A stretch of DNA of 64,000 nt, taken from the NCBI RefSeq assembly GCF_001723055.1, contig NZ_MDCR01000039.1, positions 61,009 through 125,008 on the forward strand, given 5' to 3'. Within the stretch, counting starts at the first letter, position 1, and every line of letters begins with the position of its first letter. The notes under the pieces are model-generated. The model worked only from the letters and a program-made list of their open reading frames with translations, did no database searches and was not told the DNA's origin. The translations under genes were made by a program, and so were the position numbers. The stretch is from Streptomyces niveus. Lineage in GTDB: Bacteria; Actinomycetota; Actinomycetes; Streptomycetales; Streptomycetaceae. Positions 33,530 through 42,170 of this stretch are shown one piece after another.

Positions 33530-33790
33530 TCAGATGAGCCCCGCGCGTACGTCGGCGAGCGCCTCGTCGAGCGTGTCGGCGGTGTTCTCGTGCCCGCTGA
33601 ACCCCTCGTCCTCGGCGGGGTCGATGGTCCATCCCCAGCCGCTCTCCGGGTGCCCGTCGATCGTCGCCGCGTGCTCGCCCTTGGTGAGGGTGATCGACAG
33701 ATTGCCCGCCGGGAAGGCGGTCACCTCGGCGTGCGCGCTCTCGCCGAACGCGTGATGGATGGCGTCGCGGGCTTCCTGCTCCGTGGTCAT
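33530..33790 (-). CDS. Small unrecognised cytoplasmic protein
   Basis: 86 residues from ATG 33790, with AGGAG five bases upstream. It is acidic and soluble: an N-terminal helix (TTEQEARDAIHHAFGE), then alternating strands AEVTAFPAGNLSITLTKG and a Trp-rich turn GWGWTIDPAEDEGF. No family recognised; similar small proteins occur in many Streptomyces genomes. It is a monocistronic neighbour of the DUF397 gene, divergent across about 200 bases. Confidence 0.75.
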   Translation of the reverse strand: MTTEQEARDAIHHAFGESAHAEVTAFPAGNLSITLTKGEHAATIDGHPESGWGWTIDPAEDEGFSGHENTADTLDEALADVRAGLI

Positions 33791-33925
33791 GGCTGCTCCT
33801 GGCTGAAAGTGGACCGGCGGGACCCGGCGAGGGTAATCGAACGCTTTTCTTCCGGCTGATGCCGCGCTCGGCGGGTACACCGTGATCACTCTTCAGGGGG
33901 ACAGTTCCCTTCGAGGGTCCCGGTC

Positions 33926-33962
33926 TACTATCGCCGTGTTCCAGCCCGTGCAATTGCACGGG
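33926..33962 (+). promoter_or_regulatory. Promoter -10 and 18-bp perfect palindrome upstream of the DUF397 gene
   Basis: TACTAT at 33926-33931 resembles a -10 box. CCCGTGCAATTGCACGGG at 33945-33962 is fully palindromic and sits just downstream, where a bound protein would block early transcription. GTGCA is repeated again at 33965-33971. The XRE regulator two genes downstream is the obvious candidate to bind it. Confidence 0.6.
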
Positions 33963-33998
33963 AATGCACGTGCCCCCACACACAGGCAGGAGAAGCGT

Positions 33999-34226
33999 AT
34001 GGACGGCTATCGCAACGGTGTCTCCGCGGGTTCCCTCACGGCGGACTGGATCAAGAGCGAGATGAGTTCGGCCAACGGTCAGTGCGTCGAACTCGCCTCC
34101 CTGCCCGGCGGTAAGGTGGCGATGCGCAACTCGACCGATCCCGACGGGCCGGCGCTGATCTTCGAGGCGACCGAGATGGCGGCCTTCCTGGACGGTGCGA
34201 GGAAAGGCGAGTTCGACACCCTGTAG
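33999..34226 (+). CDS. DUF397 domain protein
   Basis: 75 residues from ATG 33999, with AGGAG seven bases upstream. It shows the DUF397 pattern: short N-terminal helix, WIKSEMSSANGQCVELASL, then VAMRNSTDPDGPALIF and a C-terminal FLDGARKGEFDTL. DUF397 proteins are almost always encoded beside an XRE-DUF5753 regulator, and whiJ-type pairs of this kind influence development and antibiotic production in Streptomyces (established for relatives). Here DUF397 precedes its regulator partner by about 90 bases, whereas it often follows it. Confidence 0.9.
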   Translation: MDGYRNGVSAGSLTADWIKSEMSSANGQCVELASLPGGKVAMRNSTDPDGPALIFEATEMAAFLDGARKGEFDTL

Positions 34227-34317
34227 TCCAACTGGTGTGGTTTGAATACCAGTTCGGTGGGACACGCGAGCTTCGCCGTGCCATGATGAGCCACGCTTAT
34301 TCATGAACGGAGCGCGC

Positions 34318-35226
34318 GTGTCCCATCAACCTGATAACCCGGTCCCGCTTTTCGGCCCCGTTCGTCAAACGAGTCTCAATCCGACAGCGGCCGGTATCGT
34401 GCTCGGCACGCAACTGCGCAGAATGCGTGAGGCCCACGATCTCACCGCCACCCACTCGGCGAAATTGATCAACGCCTCTGTTTCCAAGGTGAGCCGGCTC
34501 GAACGGGCGCTGAGCCCGCCCGATCTGCGGGACGTCGAGATCCTCGCCACCAAGTACGGGGCGAACGCGGCCGAGCGCGCCGATCTGAGGCATCTCGCCC
34601 GCCGCGCGCTGGAACCCGAATGGTTCGACCGCTACTCGGACTACGCGGCCTCGTGGATGCAGCGGCTGATCGCGCTGGAGTCCGACGCCGTGTACTTCTG
34701 CGCCTACGAGGCCCGGATCGCACCCGGCCTCCTCCAGACCCCCGCGTACGCGCGCCAGATCATCAGCGACGGCCTGCGCGTCTGTGAGGGCGACCAGGTG
34801 GAGCAGCGCCTCGCGCTGCGCGAGGAGCGGCAGCGGCGGTTCTTCGAGCAGCCCGACCCGCCCAAGGGGAAGTTCCTGCTGGACCAGTCGGTGCTGCTCC
34901 GCCAGGTCGGCACCCGGCAGACCATGGCCGAGCAGCTGCGCAAGCTCCTCGAATACAGCGACCGGCCCGGTGTCACCATCCAGTTCGTGCCGCTGAGCAG
35001 CAGCGTCGTGTCCAACCACGGCTCCATGGCGCATCTGCGCTTCGCCCCCCTCGGGCCACCCGCCATGGTGTATGTCGAGGGGGACGACGACGCGACGTAC
35101 TACGTCAAGCCGGACGACGTGGAACGGCGCGTCGAGCTGATGCTGCGCCTGAGCCACGAGGCGGCGGCCTCCTGGCGCGACAGCCGGGCCATACTGCTGG
35201 ACGCGATCAAGCAGTACGAGGTCTAG
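34318..35226 (+). CDS. XRE-family regulator with C-terminal DUF5753
   Basis: 302 residues from GTG 34318, with GGAG five bases upstream; an ATG at 34303 has none. Helix-turn-helix: LGTQLRRMREAHDLT, then AKLINASVSKVSRLERAL. From about residue 100 on, DUF5753 is recognisable (FDRYSDYAASWMQRLIALE, CAYEARIAPGLLQTPAYA, VLLRQVG, VTIQFVPLSS). Such proteins repress or co-regulate with the adjacent DUF397 protein. The last 20 bases overlap, tail to tail, the end of the methyltransferase gene on the other strand. Confidence 0.92.
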   Translation: MSHQPDNPVPLFGPVRQTSLNPTAAGIVLGTQLRRMREAHDLTATHSAKLINASVSKVSRLERALSPPDLRDVEILATKYGANAAERADLRHLARRALEPEWFDRYSDYAASWMQRLIALESDAVYFCAYEARIAPGLLQTPAYARQIISDGLRVCEGDQVEQRLALREERQRRFFEQPDPPKGKFLLDQSVLLRQVGTRQTMAEQLRKLLEYSDRPGVTIQFVPLSSSVVSNHGSMAHLRFAPLGPPAMVYVEGDDDATYYVKPDDVERRVELMLRLSHEAAASWRDSRAILLDAIKQYEV

Positions 35227-36046
35227 GGACCGCGCTCCGCCGGCTCGCCGGGACCTCGGCCAGCCCGCCGTACTCCGTCCACTCGATGCTGCGCTGCCGT
35301 TGCTGGAGCTCCGAGTCGGGGCGCCAGTCCGTGACATCGACCAGTCCTGGCGGCTGGACCACCAGACCGTCGAAGTACCGGTCCACCTCGGCCCGTTCGC
35401 GTACCTGACCCCATCGGCCGTGGGTCTGTTCCAGCATCATCTCCGTCACCTGGCGGCGCAGCTCGGCGTCGTCGCTGACCAACTGGCAGATCACCACGAA
35501 GCTGCCGGGCCGCAGGCGGTCCACGACACGTGTGACGAGTTCGGCCGGTCCGGCGGAGTCGGGAATGCAGTGCAGGACGGAGTTGAAGAGAACACCGACC
35601 GGCTGATCGAGATCGATGAGCCGCTTGAAGTCGGTGTGCCCCAGGATGTGGTCCGTCTCCAGCATGTCCGACGCGATGACCACGCTCTGGTCGTTCTCGT
35701 CGAAGACCGCCTGTCCGTGGGCGAGAACGACGGGGTCGTCGTCGACGTACACGACATGTGTCCGGGGATCAACGGCCTGAGCGATCTGATGCACATTGTT
35801 CTGCGTCGGCAGTCCGGAGCCGAAATCGACGAACTGCCGAATTCCGTGCTCCTCGGCCATGACCCGCACCACGCGTTCCAGGAACCAGCGGTTGTTCCTG
35901 GCCAGTTCCTTCGTGGTGGGTGCGACCTTCAGGAGTTGCTCGGACGCTTTCTGGTCGACTTCGTAGTTGTAATGGCCGCCGAGCAGCCAGTCGTACATTC
36001 GCGCCGCACTCGGTACGGATAAATCGACACGCCTGTTGTCCGCCAA
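35207..36046 (-). CDS. SAM-dependent methyltransferase (DUF574 / Methyltransf_19 family)
   Basis: 279 residues from TTG 36046, which has GGGAGGAG eight bases upstream; an ATG at 36100 lacks a site. The family opening is VDLSVPSAARMYDWLLGGHYNYEVD. The SAM loop is QFVDFGSGLPTQNNVH followed by VVYVDDDPVVLAH, and the C-terminus keeps the FDGLVVQPPGLVDVTDWRPD pattern. Abundant in Streptomyces, often near DUF397/XRE genes; substrates are largely unknown. It converges with and overlaps the XRE gene by 20 bases. Confidence 0.9.
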   Translation of the reverse strand: MADNRRVDLSVPSAARMYDWLLGGHYNYEVDQKASEQLLKVAPTTKELARNNRWFLERVVRVMAEEHGIRQFVDFGSGLPTQNNVHQIAQAVDPRTHVVYVDDDPVVLAHGQAVFDENDQSVVIASDMLETDHILGHTDFKRLIDLDQPVGVLFNSVLHCIPDSAGPAELVTRVVDRLRPGSFVVICQLVSDDAELRRQVTEMMLEQTHGRWGQVRERAEVDRYFDGLVVQPPGLVDVTDWRPDSELQQRQRSIEWTEYGGLAEVPASRRSAVPRPRTA

Positions 36047-36169
36047 GGGACAGACTCCTCCCGGTTCGAGCCCCGATCTCGCCAGGGAATACGAGCCCAT
36101 CCTAGGAGGGCAGCCGAAGGCGCACCACCACGTGTCGGCGTGATGATGCGCCCCGGAGTCGGGTCCGTG

Positions 36170-36718
36170 TCACGGACGGGAAGCGCGATGCTCCAGTTGT
36201 CGGAGTGCCGTGGCCGAGCACTTTCGCCGGACCGTCAGCACAGACGCGGCGACCGCCGGCGGATCGATGCCCATGAGATCGGCGACGGCCTCGATCGTCA
36301 TGGACAGCCGCCACCGCAACAAGGCGATGTCCGCGGCGTCCTGCGGGAGGGCGGCGTACAGCCAGGCGACGGCCGGGTCCGCTCCGACGACGTGCGGGCT
36401 CGCGGCCCGGATCTGCGCGCGCAACTGCCCCCAGGCGTCCGCCGCGGGACGGGCGCCGCGCAGGAAGTCGCCCCACCGGCCGCCGACGGCGGCGAGGGTC
36501 GCCTCGACGGCGGCCCGGCTCGCGCTCTCGTCGACCAGTCTCGCCCGTGCGTAGCGGAGATAGTCGGGCCGGTGCAGCTGTACGAAAGCGGCGAGGCCGA
36601 GAAGGCTGTGCTGATTGGTCGGCATACCGGGAACGGCTGCGGAAATGCCGGGCGCACTGCTATCGTGCGATTGCCCGGAGGGCGGATCTATCCAACCTCG
36701 GCGAAATTGGTCAAGCAT
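36170..36718 (-). CDS. Sigma-factor-like protein (region 4 type helix-turn-helix), tentative
   Basis: 182 residues from ATG 36718, with GGAG six bases upstream; a shorter start at 36625 lacks a site. The middle (FVQLHRPDYLRYARARLVD) resembles the start of sigma region 2. The end (LPQDAADIALLRWRL, then IEAVADLMGIDPPAVAASV) resembles the region 4 helix-turn-helix of ECF sigma factors. Region 2 is short and degenerate, so this may be a non-canonical or remnant sigma factor or simply a DNA-binding protein. No anti-sigma gene adjoins it. Confidence 0.55.
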   Translation of the reverse strand: MLDQFRRGWIDPPSGQSHDSSAPGISAAVPGMPTNQHSLLGLAAFVQLHRPDYLRYARARLVDESASRAAVEATLAAVGGRWGDFLRGARPAADAWGQLRAQIRAASPHVVGADPAVAWLYAALPQDAADIALLRWRLSMTIEAVADLMGIDPPAVAASVLTVRRKCSATALRQLEHRASRP

Positions 36719-37128
36719 CGAATCTCCGCTTTTGATCGATTCGCACCCTGGGTTCTGGCTGGTACCCATTCCCGGGGCGGGCTCCTTACCGGGAGCTGAA
36801 ACGACCGTACCGTGTGTCACTCCGCGACTCTCGTGAACAGCCCCTCATGCAAAGTCAGATTCGGCCGGACACCCCAATGGGCGGCCATCGCAGTGCTGTT
36901 CGATATTCGATTCGAATTCTTATCCACTTTCTGTGCGAGTGAGTCGTTTTCCTTTCGAATTCGATCGAAGCCACCGAACCGGCCGCGTCGCAGGGGGTGA
37001 CGCGGCGCCAACTGACCTCTAACATCCGATGAGTTGGCCCGCACGATGGTCAAAGTTGGGCGCAAAGTGCCCAATTGGGATGTCGGGGTCGGATGTATCC
37101 ACGGGATCGCTCGCGGAGGAGTGTCGCC
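36719..37128. promoter_or_regulatory. AT-rich divergent intergenic region upstream of the fucosidase gene
   Basis: 410 bases without a convincing gene, much more AT-rich than the surroundings (36895-36970), with small palindromes TCGAATTCGA and ATTCGAAT. Nearer the fucosidase, TTGGGC (37056-37061) and GCCCAA (37069-37074) form a dyad with a 7-base spacer, 55 bases before the start codon, a plausible operator for a sugar-responsive repressor. Confidence 0.4.
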
Positions 37129-39621
37129 ATGCGCAAGGTGATCGGAGTCGTGCTCGCGTTGCTGCTCGCCATCGGGGCGGTGGCGACCAGCCCTCCCGCG
37201 GCCGTCGCGACCTCGGCGGACCGGCCCGACAGACCGGCCGTCCGCGGCGTACCGGGCGCCATCGATCTCAGCGCCGACGAGGATCTCGCGGCCTGGCAGC
37301 GGCTCCAGTTCGGGATGTTCATCCACTGGGGTCTCTTCTCCGAACTGGGCGGCGTCTGGCAGGGCAAGCCCGTCACCTCCGGTTACAGCGAGCAGATCCA
37401 GATGTGGGCGAACATCTCCGAGGAGGAGTATCTGGATGTCGCCGCCCGCTTCCGGCCCGACCGCTTCGACCCCGCGGAGATCTGCTCGCTCGCCAAGCAG
37501 GCCGGTATGCGTTACGTCGTCATCACCAGCAAGCACCACGACGGCTTCTCCATGTTCGACACCGCCACCACCGATTACGACGTGACGGACGCGACCCCTT
37601 ACGGCAAGGACCCTCTGAAGGCGCTCGCCGACGAATGCCGGAGCCAGGGACTGAAGTTCGGCTTCTACTTCTCCCTGGTGGACTGGCACCAGGGCCACGC
37701 GTTCGACGGCAACAACAACAATCCGATTCCCGCCTCGATGGAACCCGTGATCAAGGCGCAGATACGCGAGCTGATGACCAACTACGGCGACATCGCCGAG
37801 GTGTGGTTCGACATGTCGTCGCCCACCGGCACCCAGAGCGAGGAGTTCGCCGGCATCGTCCGCGAACTCCAGCCGAAGGCGGCGGTCAACAGCCGGGTAT
37901 GGAACAACAAGGGCGACTTCCGCACACTCGGCGACAACGAGATCCCCTCCGTCGCACTCGACGGCGCCTGGCAGACCCCCGCGTCGATCTACCACGACAC
38001 CTGGGGCTACCGCAGCTGGCAGGTCCGCGACGACCTGCCCGGCAAGATCCGCGACCTCGTCGTCGGACTCACCGGCGTACGGGCCCGCGGCGGCAACTAT
38101 CTGCTCAACATCGGCCCGCGCGGCGACGGTTCGGTGGTCGAGTTCGAGGCCGACGTCCTGCGCGGAATGGGCGACTGGCTCGACCGCCACCCGGACGCCG
38201 TACTCGACGCCTCCGCGACCCGGCTCGGTGGACAGCCCTGGGGCGAGGTGACGGTCAACGACCGCGATCTGTTCCTGCACGTGACCGACTGGCCGGAGAC
38301 CGGCGAACTGCGCCTGCCCGGCCTGGCCAGCGCTGTACGGGAGGTCCGCGAGGACGGGGCGGCTGGGGCACTCGGCTGGCGCCTCGACGGAGACGACCTC
38401 GTCGTCTCGCTGCCCGCGACCCCCCGCGACCAGGTGCTTCCCGTGATCAAGGTCGAACTGGGCTCCGAGCTGCGGATTATCCCGCAGGGGACCGTCCCTC
38501 TGGGCCGCGACGGAGCGGCGGCGCTCGGCGCCGCGGACTTCGAGCAGGGCTACAGCTACGCCGACGACGGCAGCTACTCCAGCACCCGGCGGACCACCGT
38601 GCGCCACACCGCGTACGTCACCCCCGACCGTGCCGGGAGGGTGTCACTGGCGGTACGGGGAGAGGCCCGCCCGGACGCGCTCTACCGCCTCCAGGTCGGC
38701 TCCCGGTCGAAGCTGGTGACGGGCGAGGAACTGACCCGCGAGGCCGTCGGCCCCTTCCCCGTACAACCCGGCCAGGTCACCCCCGTCACCCTCACCCTCG
38801 CGCGGCCCGCCCACGCGGGCGAGGATCTCGGGCTACGCCTCGACGCGCTGCTCGTCGCACCCGCCGGAAGCGTCGTCTCCTGGGCCCAGGCGCCGGACCG
38901 GCTCACGGTCGGGACCGTGACGGACGTACCGGTCCATGTGACGAACCTCGGTCACCGGGCGGCGCGCGGCACCCTCACCCTGCGGACACCCGAGGGGTGG
39001 ACCACTGGCGGGGGAGAGCGTTTTGACGGCCTGGAAGCAGGCCGCACCCACACCCTGACGGCCCCCGTGTCGATACCGGCGACCGGCGCGACCGGCCCGG
39101 CCGCACTGGAAGCCGTCGTCACCGGCGGTGGAGGGAAGATCCTTCAACTCACCAGCCGCACCGAGGTCGTGCTGCCCAACGTGGCACGCGGCAGAACGGC
39201 GACCCAGTCGAGCACGGCCTGGGACGGAGTCGCGAGCCGCGCGGTGGACGGCGACACCGCGGGGGACTACCTCCGCGACAACACCACGACCCACACCGCC
39301 GAACCCTCCCGTGAGGCGTGGTGGCAGGTCGATCTGGAGGCGTCCCGCGCCATCGACACCGTCGAGATCTTCAACCGCACCGACTGCTGCGCCGAACGCC
39401 TGGCCGACTACTGGGTGCTGGTCTCCGACACCCCCTTCACCTCCGACTCCCTGGAGGAGACCCGCACCGCACCGGGCGTGACCGCCGTCCACCTGAAGGA
39501 CCAGGCGGGCCGCCCGACAAACGTCGAACTCGACGGAGCACGGGGCCGCTACGTACGCGTCCAACTGGCGTCGGCCACCAACCCGCTGTCCCTGACGGAG
39601 GTCGTCGTCCGGGCCAGATAG
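37129..39621 (+). CDS. Secreted alpha-L-fucosidase, glycoside hydrolase family 29, with C-terminal carbohydrate-binding domain
   Basis: 830 residues from ATG 37129 behind GGAGGAG. Signal peptide to about residue 26 (VIGVVLALLLAIGAVA). The GH29 barrel shows FGMFIHWGLFSE, ITSKHHDGFSMFD and the nucleophile D228 in EVWFDMSS. A middle beta domain and an NEW3-like Ig segment (VPVHVTNLGHRAARG) follow. From about residue 685 there is an F5/8 type C (discoidin, CBM32-like) domain, typical of glycan-binding modules. It removes terminal alpha-fucose outside the cell. It is monocistronic; together with the beta-galactosidase/alpha-mannosidase operon it suggests use of fucosylated glycoconjugates. Confidence 0.94.
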   Translation: MRKVIGVVLALLLAIGAVATSPPAAVATSADRPDRPAVRGVPGAIDLSADEDLAAWQRLQFGMFIHWGLFSELGGVWQGKPVTSGYSEQIQMWANISEEEYLDVAARFRPDRFDPAEICSLAKQAGMRYVVITSKHHDGFSMFDTATTDYDVTDATPYGKDPLKALADECRSQGLKFGFYFSLVDWHQGHAFDGNNNNPIPASMEPVIKAQIRELMTNYGDIAEVWFDMSSPTGTQSEEFAGIVRELQPKAAVNSRVWNNKGDFRTLGDNEIPSVALDGAWQTPASIYHDTWGYRSWQVRDDLPGKIRDLVVGLTGVRARGGNYLLNIGPRGDGSVVEFEADVLRGMGDWLDRHPDAVLDASATRLGGQPWGEVTVNDRDLFLHVTDWPETGELRLPGLASAVREVREDGAAGALGWRLDGDDLVVSLPATPRDQVLPVIKVELGSELRIIPQGTVPLGRDGAAALGAADFEQGYSYADDGSYSSTRRTTVRHTAYVTPDRAGRVSLAVRGEARPDALYRLQVGSRSKLVTGEELTREAVGPFPVQPGQVTPVTLTLARPAHAGEDLGLRLDALLVAPAGSVVSWAQAPDRLTVGTVTDVPVHVTNLGHRAARGTLTLRTPEGWTTGGGERFDGLEAGRTHTLTAPVSIPATGATGPAALEAVVTGGGGKILQLTSRTEVVLPNVARGRTATQSSTAWDGVASRAVDGDTAGDYLRDNTTTHTAEPSREAWWQVDLEASRAIDTVEIFNRTDCCAERLADYWVLVSDTPFTSDSLEETRTAPGVTAVHLKDQAGRPTNVELDGARGRYVRVQLASATNPLSLTEVVVRAR

Positions 39622-39662
39622 CCGCGTACGGCCACCAGGACACGCAGCGGGCGTGCCACCGC

Positions 39663-40466
39663 TCAGTACTGCTCGGCCACCCAGTCGTACCAGGCCCGCA
39701 TCCCCTCGCCGGTCGTCGCAGACACGGCCAGCAGGCGCAGGCCCGGGTTGACCGAGCGGGCGTACTCCTCGCAGCGGGCCATGTCGAAGTCGACGTACGG
39801 CAGCAGGTCGACCTTGTTGATGATCACCAGGTCCGCCGCGGCGAACATGTACGGGTACTTGAGCGGCTTGTCCGTGCCCTCGGTGACCGAGATGATCACG
39901 ACCCGACTGCGCTCCCCGAGGTCGAAGAGAGCGGGGCAGACCAGATTGCCGACGTTCTCCACCAGGACGAGCGATCCGGGCTCCGGCGTCAGGGTCGTGA
40001 GCGCGTCGCGCATCATCTCCGCGTCGAGATGACAGCCCGCGCCGGTGTTGACCTGGACGACGGTGCTGCCCGCCCGCTTGATCCGCTCGGCGTCGAGCAT
40101 CGTCTCCTGGTCGCCCTCGACGACCGCGACCGGACGCCGGCCGGCGAGGTCCCGGATGGTGCGCTCCAGCAGGGTGGTCTTGCCGGCGCCGGGTGAACTC
40201 ATCAGGTTCACCGCCACGATGCCCTGTTCGGCCAGCCAGGCGCGGTTACGGGCGGCCAGATCCTCGTTCTTGGCGAGGACCCGCTGTTCGAGGGTGATGG
40301 TCTCGCCGCCGCCGGCCGCCCCGCGGATCGCGACCGCCGGGCCGTGGCCGTGGCTGTGGTCGTGACCGTGGTCGAGATCGCCCTCGTGGGGATGGGTGTG
40401 GGGTACGGCGACACGCGTCCCGCCGCCCCCCTCGCTTCCGCCCGAGCAACCGCACGTACCGCACAT
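39663..40466 (-). CDS. hypB: Hydrogenase/urease nickel-incorporation GTPase HypB
   Basis: 267 residues. The N-terminus carries the high-affinity nickel motif CGTCGC followed by a His-rich stretch (HTHPHEGDLDHGHDHSHGHG) for nickel storage. The GTPase domain has the P-loop SSPGAGKTTLLERT, then VVEGDQETMLDAERI, VQVNTGAGCHLDAEM with metal-site Cys/His at the dimer interface, and the G4 motif INKVDLLPY. It inserts nickel into the HhyL active site with HypA. It starts four bases after the hypA stop, so the two are coupled, transcribed away from the hydrogenase structural genes. Confidence 0.96.
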   Translation of the reverse strand: MCGTCGCSGGSEGGGGTRVAVPHTHPHEGDLDHGHDHSHGHGPAVAIRGAAGGGETITLEQRVLAKNEDLAARNRAWLAEQGIVAVNLMSSPGAGKTTLLERTIRDLAGRRPVAVVEGDQETMLDAERIKRAGSTVVQVNTGAGCHLDAEMMRDALTTLTPEPGSLVLVENVGNLVCPALFDLGERSRVVIISVTEGTDKPLKYPYMFAAADLVIINKVDLLPYVDFDMARCEEYARSVNPGLRLLAVSATTGEGMRAWYDWVAEQY

Positions 40467-40470
40467 AGGG

Positions 40471-40800
40471 TCAGCCCACTCTCATGGAGATGATCTGGAG
40501 TTCCCGGCCCGACGTGATCTCCACATCGGCGCTCCCGCACGGACACAGCAATACAAGATCGGTCAGGGTGAAGTCCGCCGAACACGCCCGGCAGCGCGCG
40601 GTTCCCGGAGGTTGCTCGATTTCGAGTGCCGCGCCTTCCGCGACCGTGCCCGCGGTGGTCAGATCGAAGCAGAAGCGCATGGAGTCCGGGACCACCGCGG
40701 TCAGCATTCCCACCCGGACACTGACGGTGTGCACCGGCCTTCCCGCGGCACGCTCACATACCGCGTCGACAATGCTCTGCGTAATCGACAATTCATGCAT
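40471..40800 (-). CDS. hypA: Hydrogenase nickel metallochaperone HypA
   Basis: 109 residues from ATG 40800 (MHELSITQSIVDAV), where His2 and the N-terminal residues bind nickel in the family; longer starts are rejected. The zinc site is CRAC in the middle and C-P-C-G-S near the end. The latter has one residue between cysteines instead of the usual two. It delivers nickel with HypB. It is divergent from hhyS over 188 bases, giving a shared control region. Confidence 0.93.
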   Translation of the reverse strand: MHELSITQSIVDAVCERAAGRPVHTVSVRVGMLTAVVPDSMRFCFDLTTAGTVAEGAALEIEQPPGTARCRACSADFTLTDLVLLCPCGSADVEITSGRELQIISMRVG

Positions 40801-40880
40801 CGACGGGCCGGCCTTCCCCAAGTCACCCAATTGGCTCAGCTTCGCGGGGCGGAACAGATAGGGCCGCCCGGACGAAACTC

Positions 40881-40913
40881 GTGTTGACAGAACACTCAGC
40901 CAGATCCTAGATG
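40881..40913 (+). promoter_or_regulatory. Candidate promoter for hhyS with an inverted repeat over the -35
   Basis: A perfect TTGACA at 40884-40889 is followed after 18 bases by TAGATG (40908-40913). The -35 sits within GTGTTGACAGAACAC (40881-40895), a dyad with 5-bp arms GTGTT/AACAC, so a regulator could compete there. The predicted leader to the hhyS ATG is about 70 bases. Confidence 0.45.
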
Positions 40914-40988
40914 GTAGCAATGTGAGCGAGGCCACACACATGAGATTCATGGGTATCGGGTGGGACAATCCCGGAAGGCAGCGGTGCT

Positions 40989-42044
<1,056 letters not shown>

Positions 42045-42055
42045 ATCCGTCGAAC

Positions 42056-42092
42056 TGCCCCATCGGCCGCCGCTCCGGCGGCCGATGGGGCA
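42056..42092 (+). terminator. Perfect 16-bp stem-loop between hhyS and hhyL
   Basis: Arms 42056-42071 and 42077-42092 are fully complementary (core CCCCATCGGCCGCC) with a 5-base loop GCTCC, eleven bases after the hhyS stop and 78 before the hhyL start. It could be an intrinsic terminator with read-through, or a processing/stability element that sets subunit ratios. Because hhyL needs hhyS, full termination here is unlikely unless hhyL has its own promoter. Confidence 0.75.
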
Positions 42093-42170
42093 CTCGGCTG
42101 GCAAGCACCGGGTATCACCTGGCAATTCACCGTTCCACGACATCGCGAACCGGAAAGAAGAGGCGGCCTC

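Noticed and set aside
33059..33859. 266-codon + strand frame overlapping two small - strand genes
   Set aside because: No ribosome site or fold pattern; the 86-residue gene on the other strand has a good site and balanced composition.
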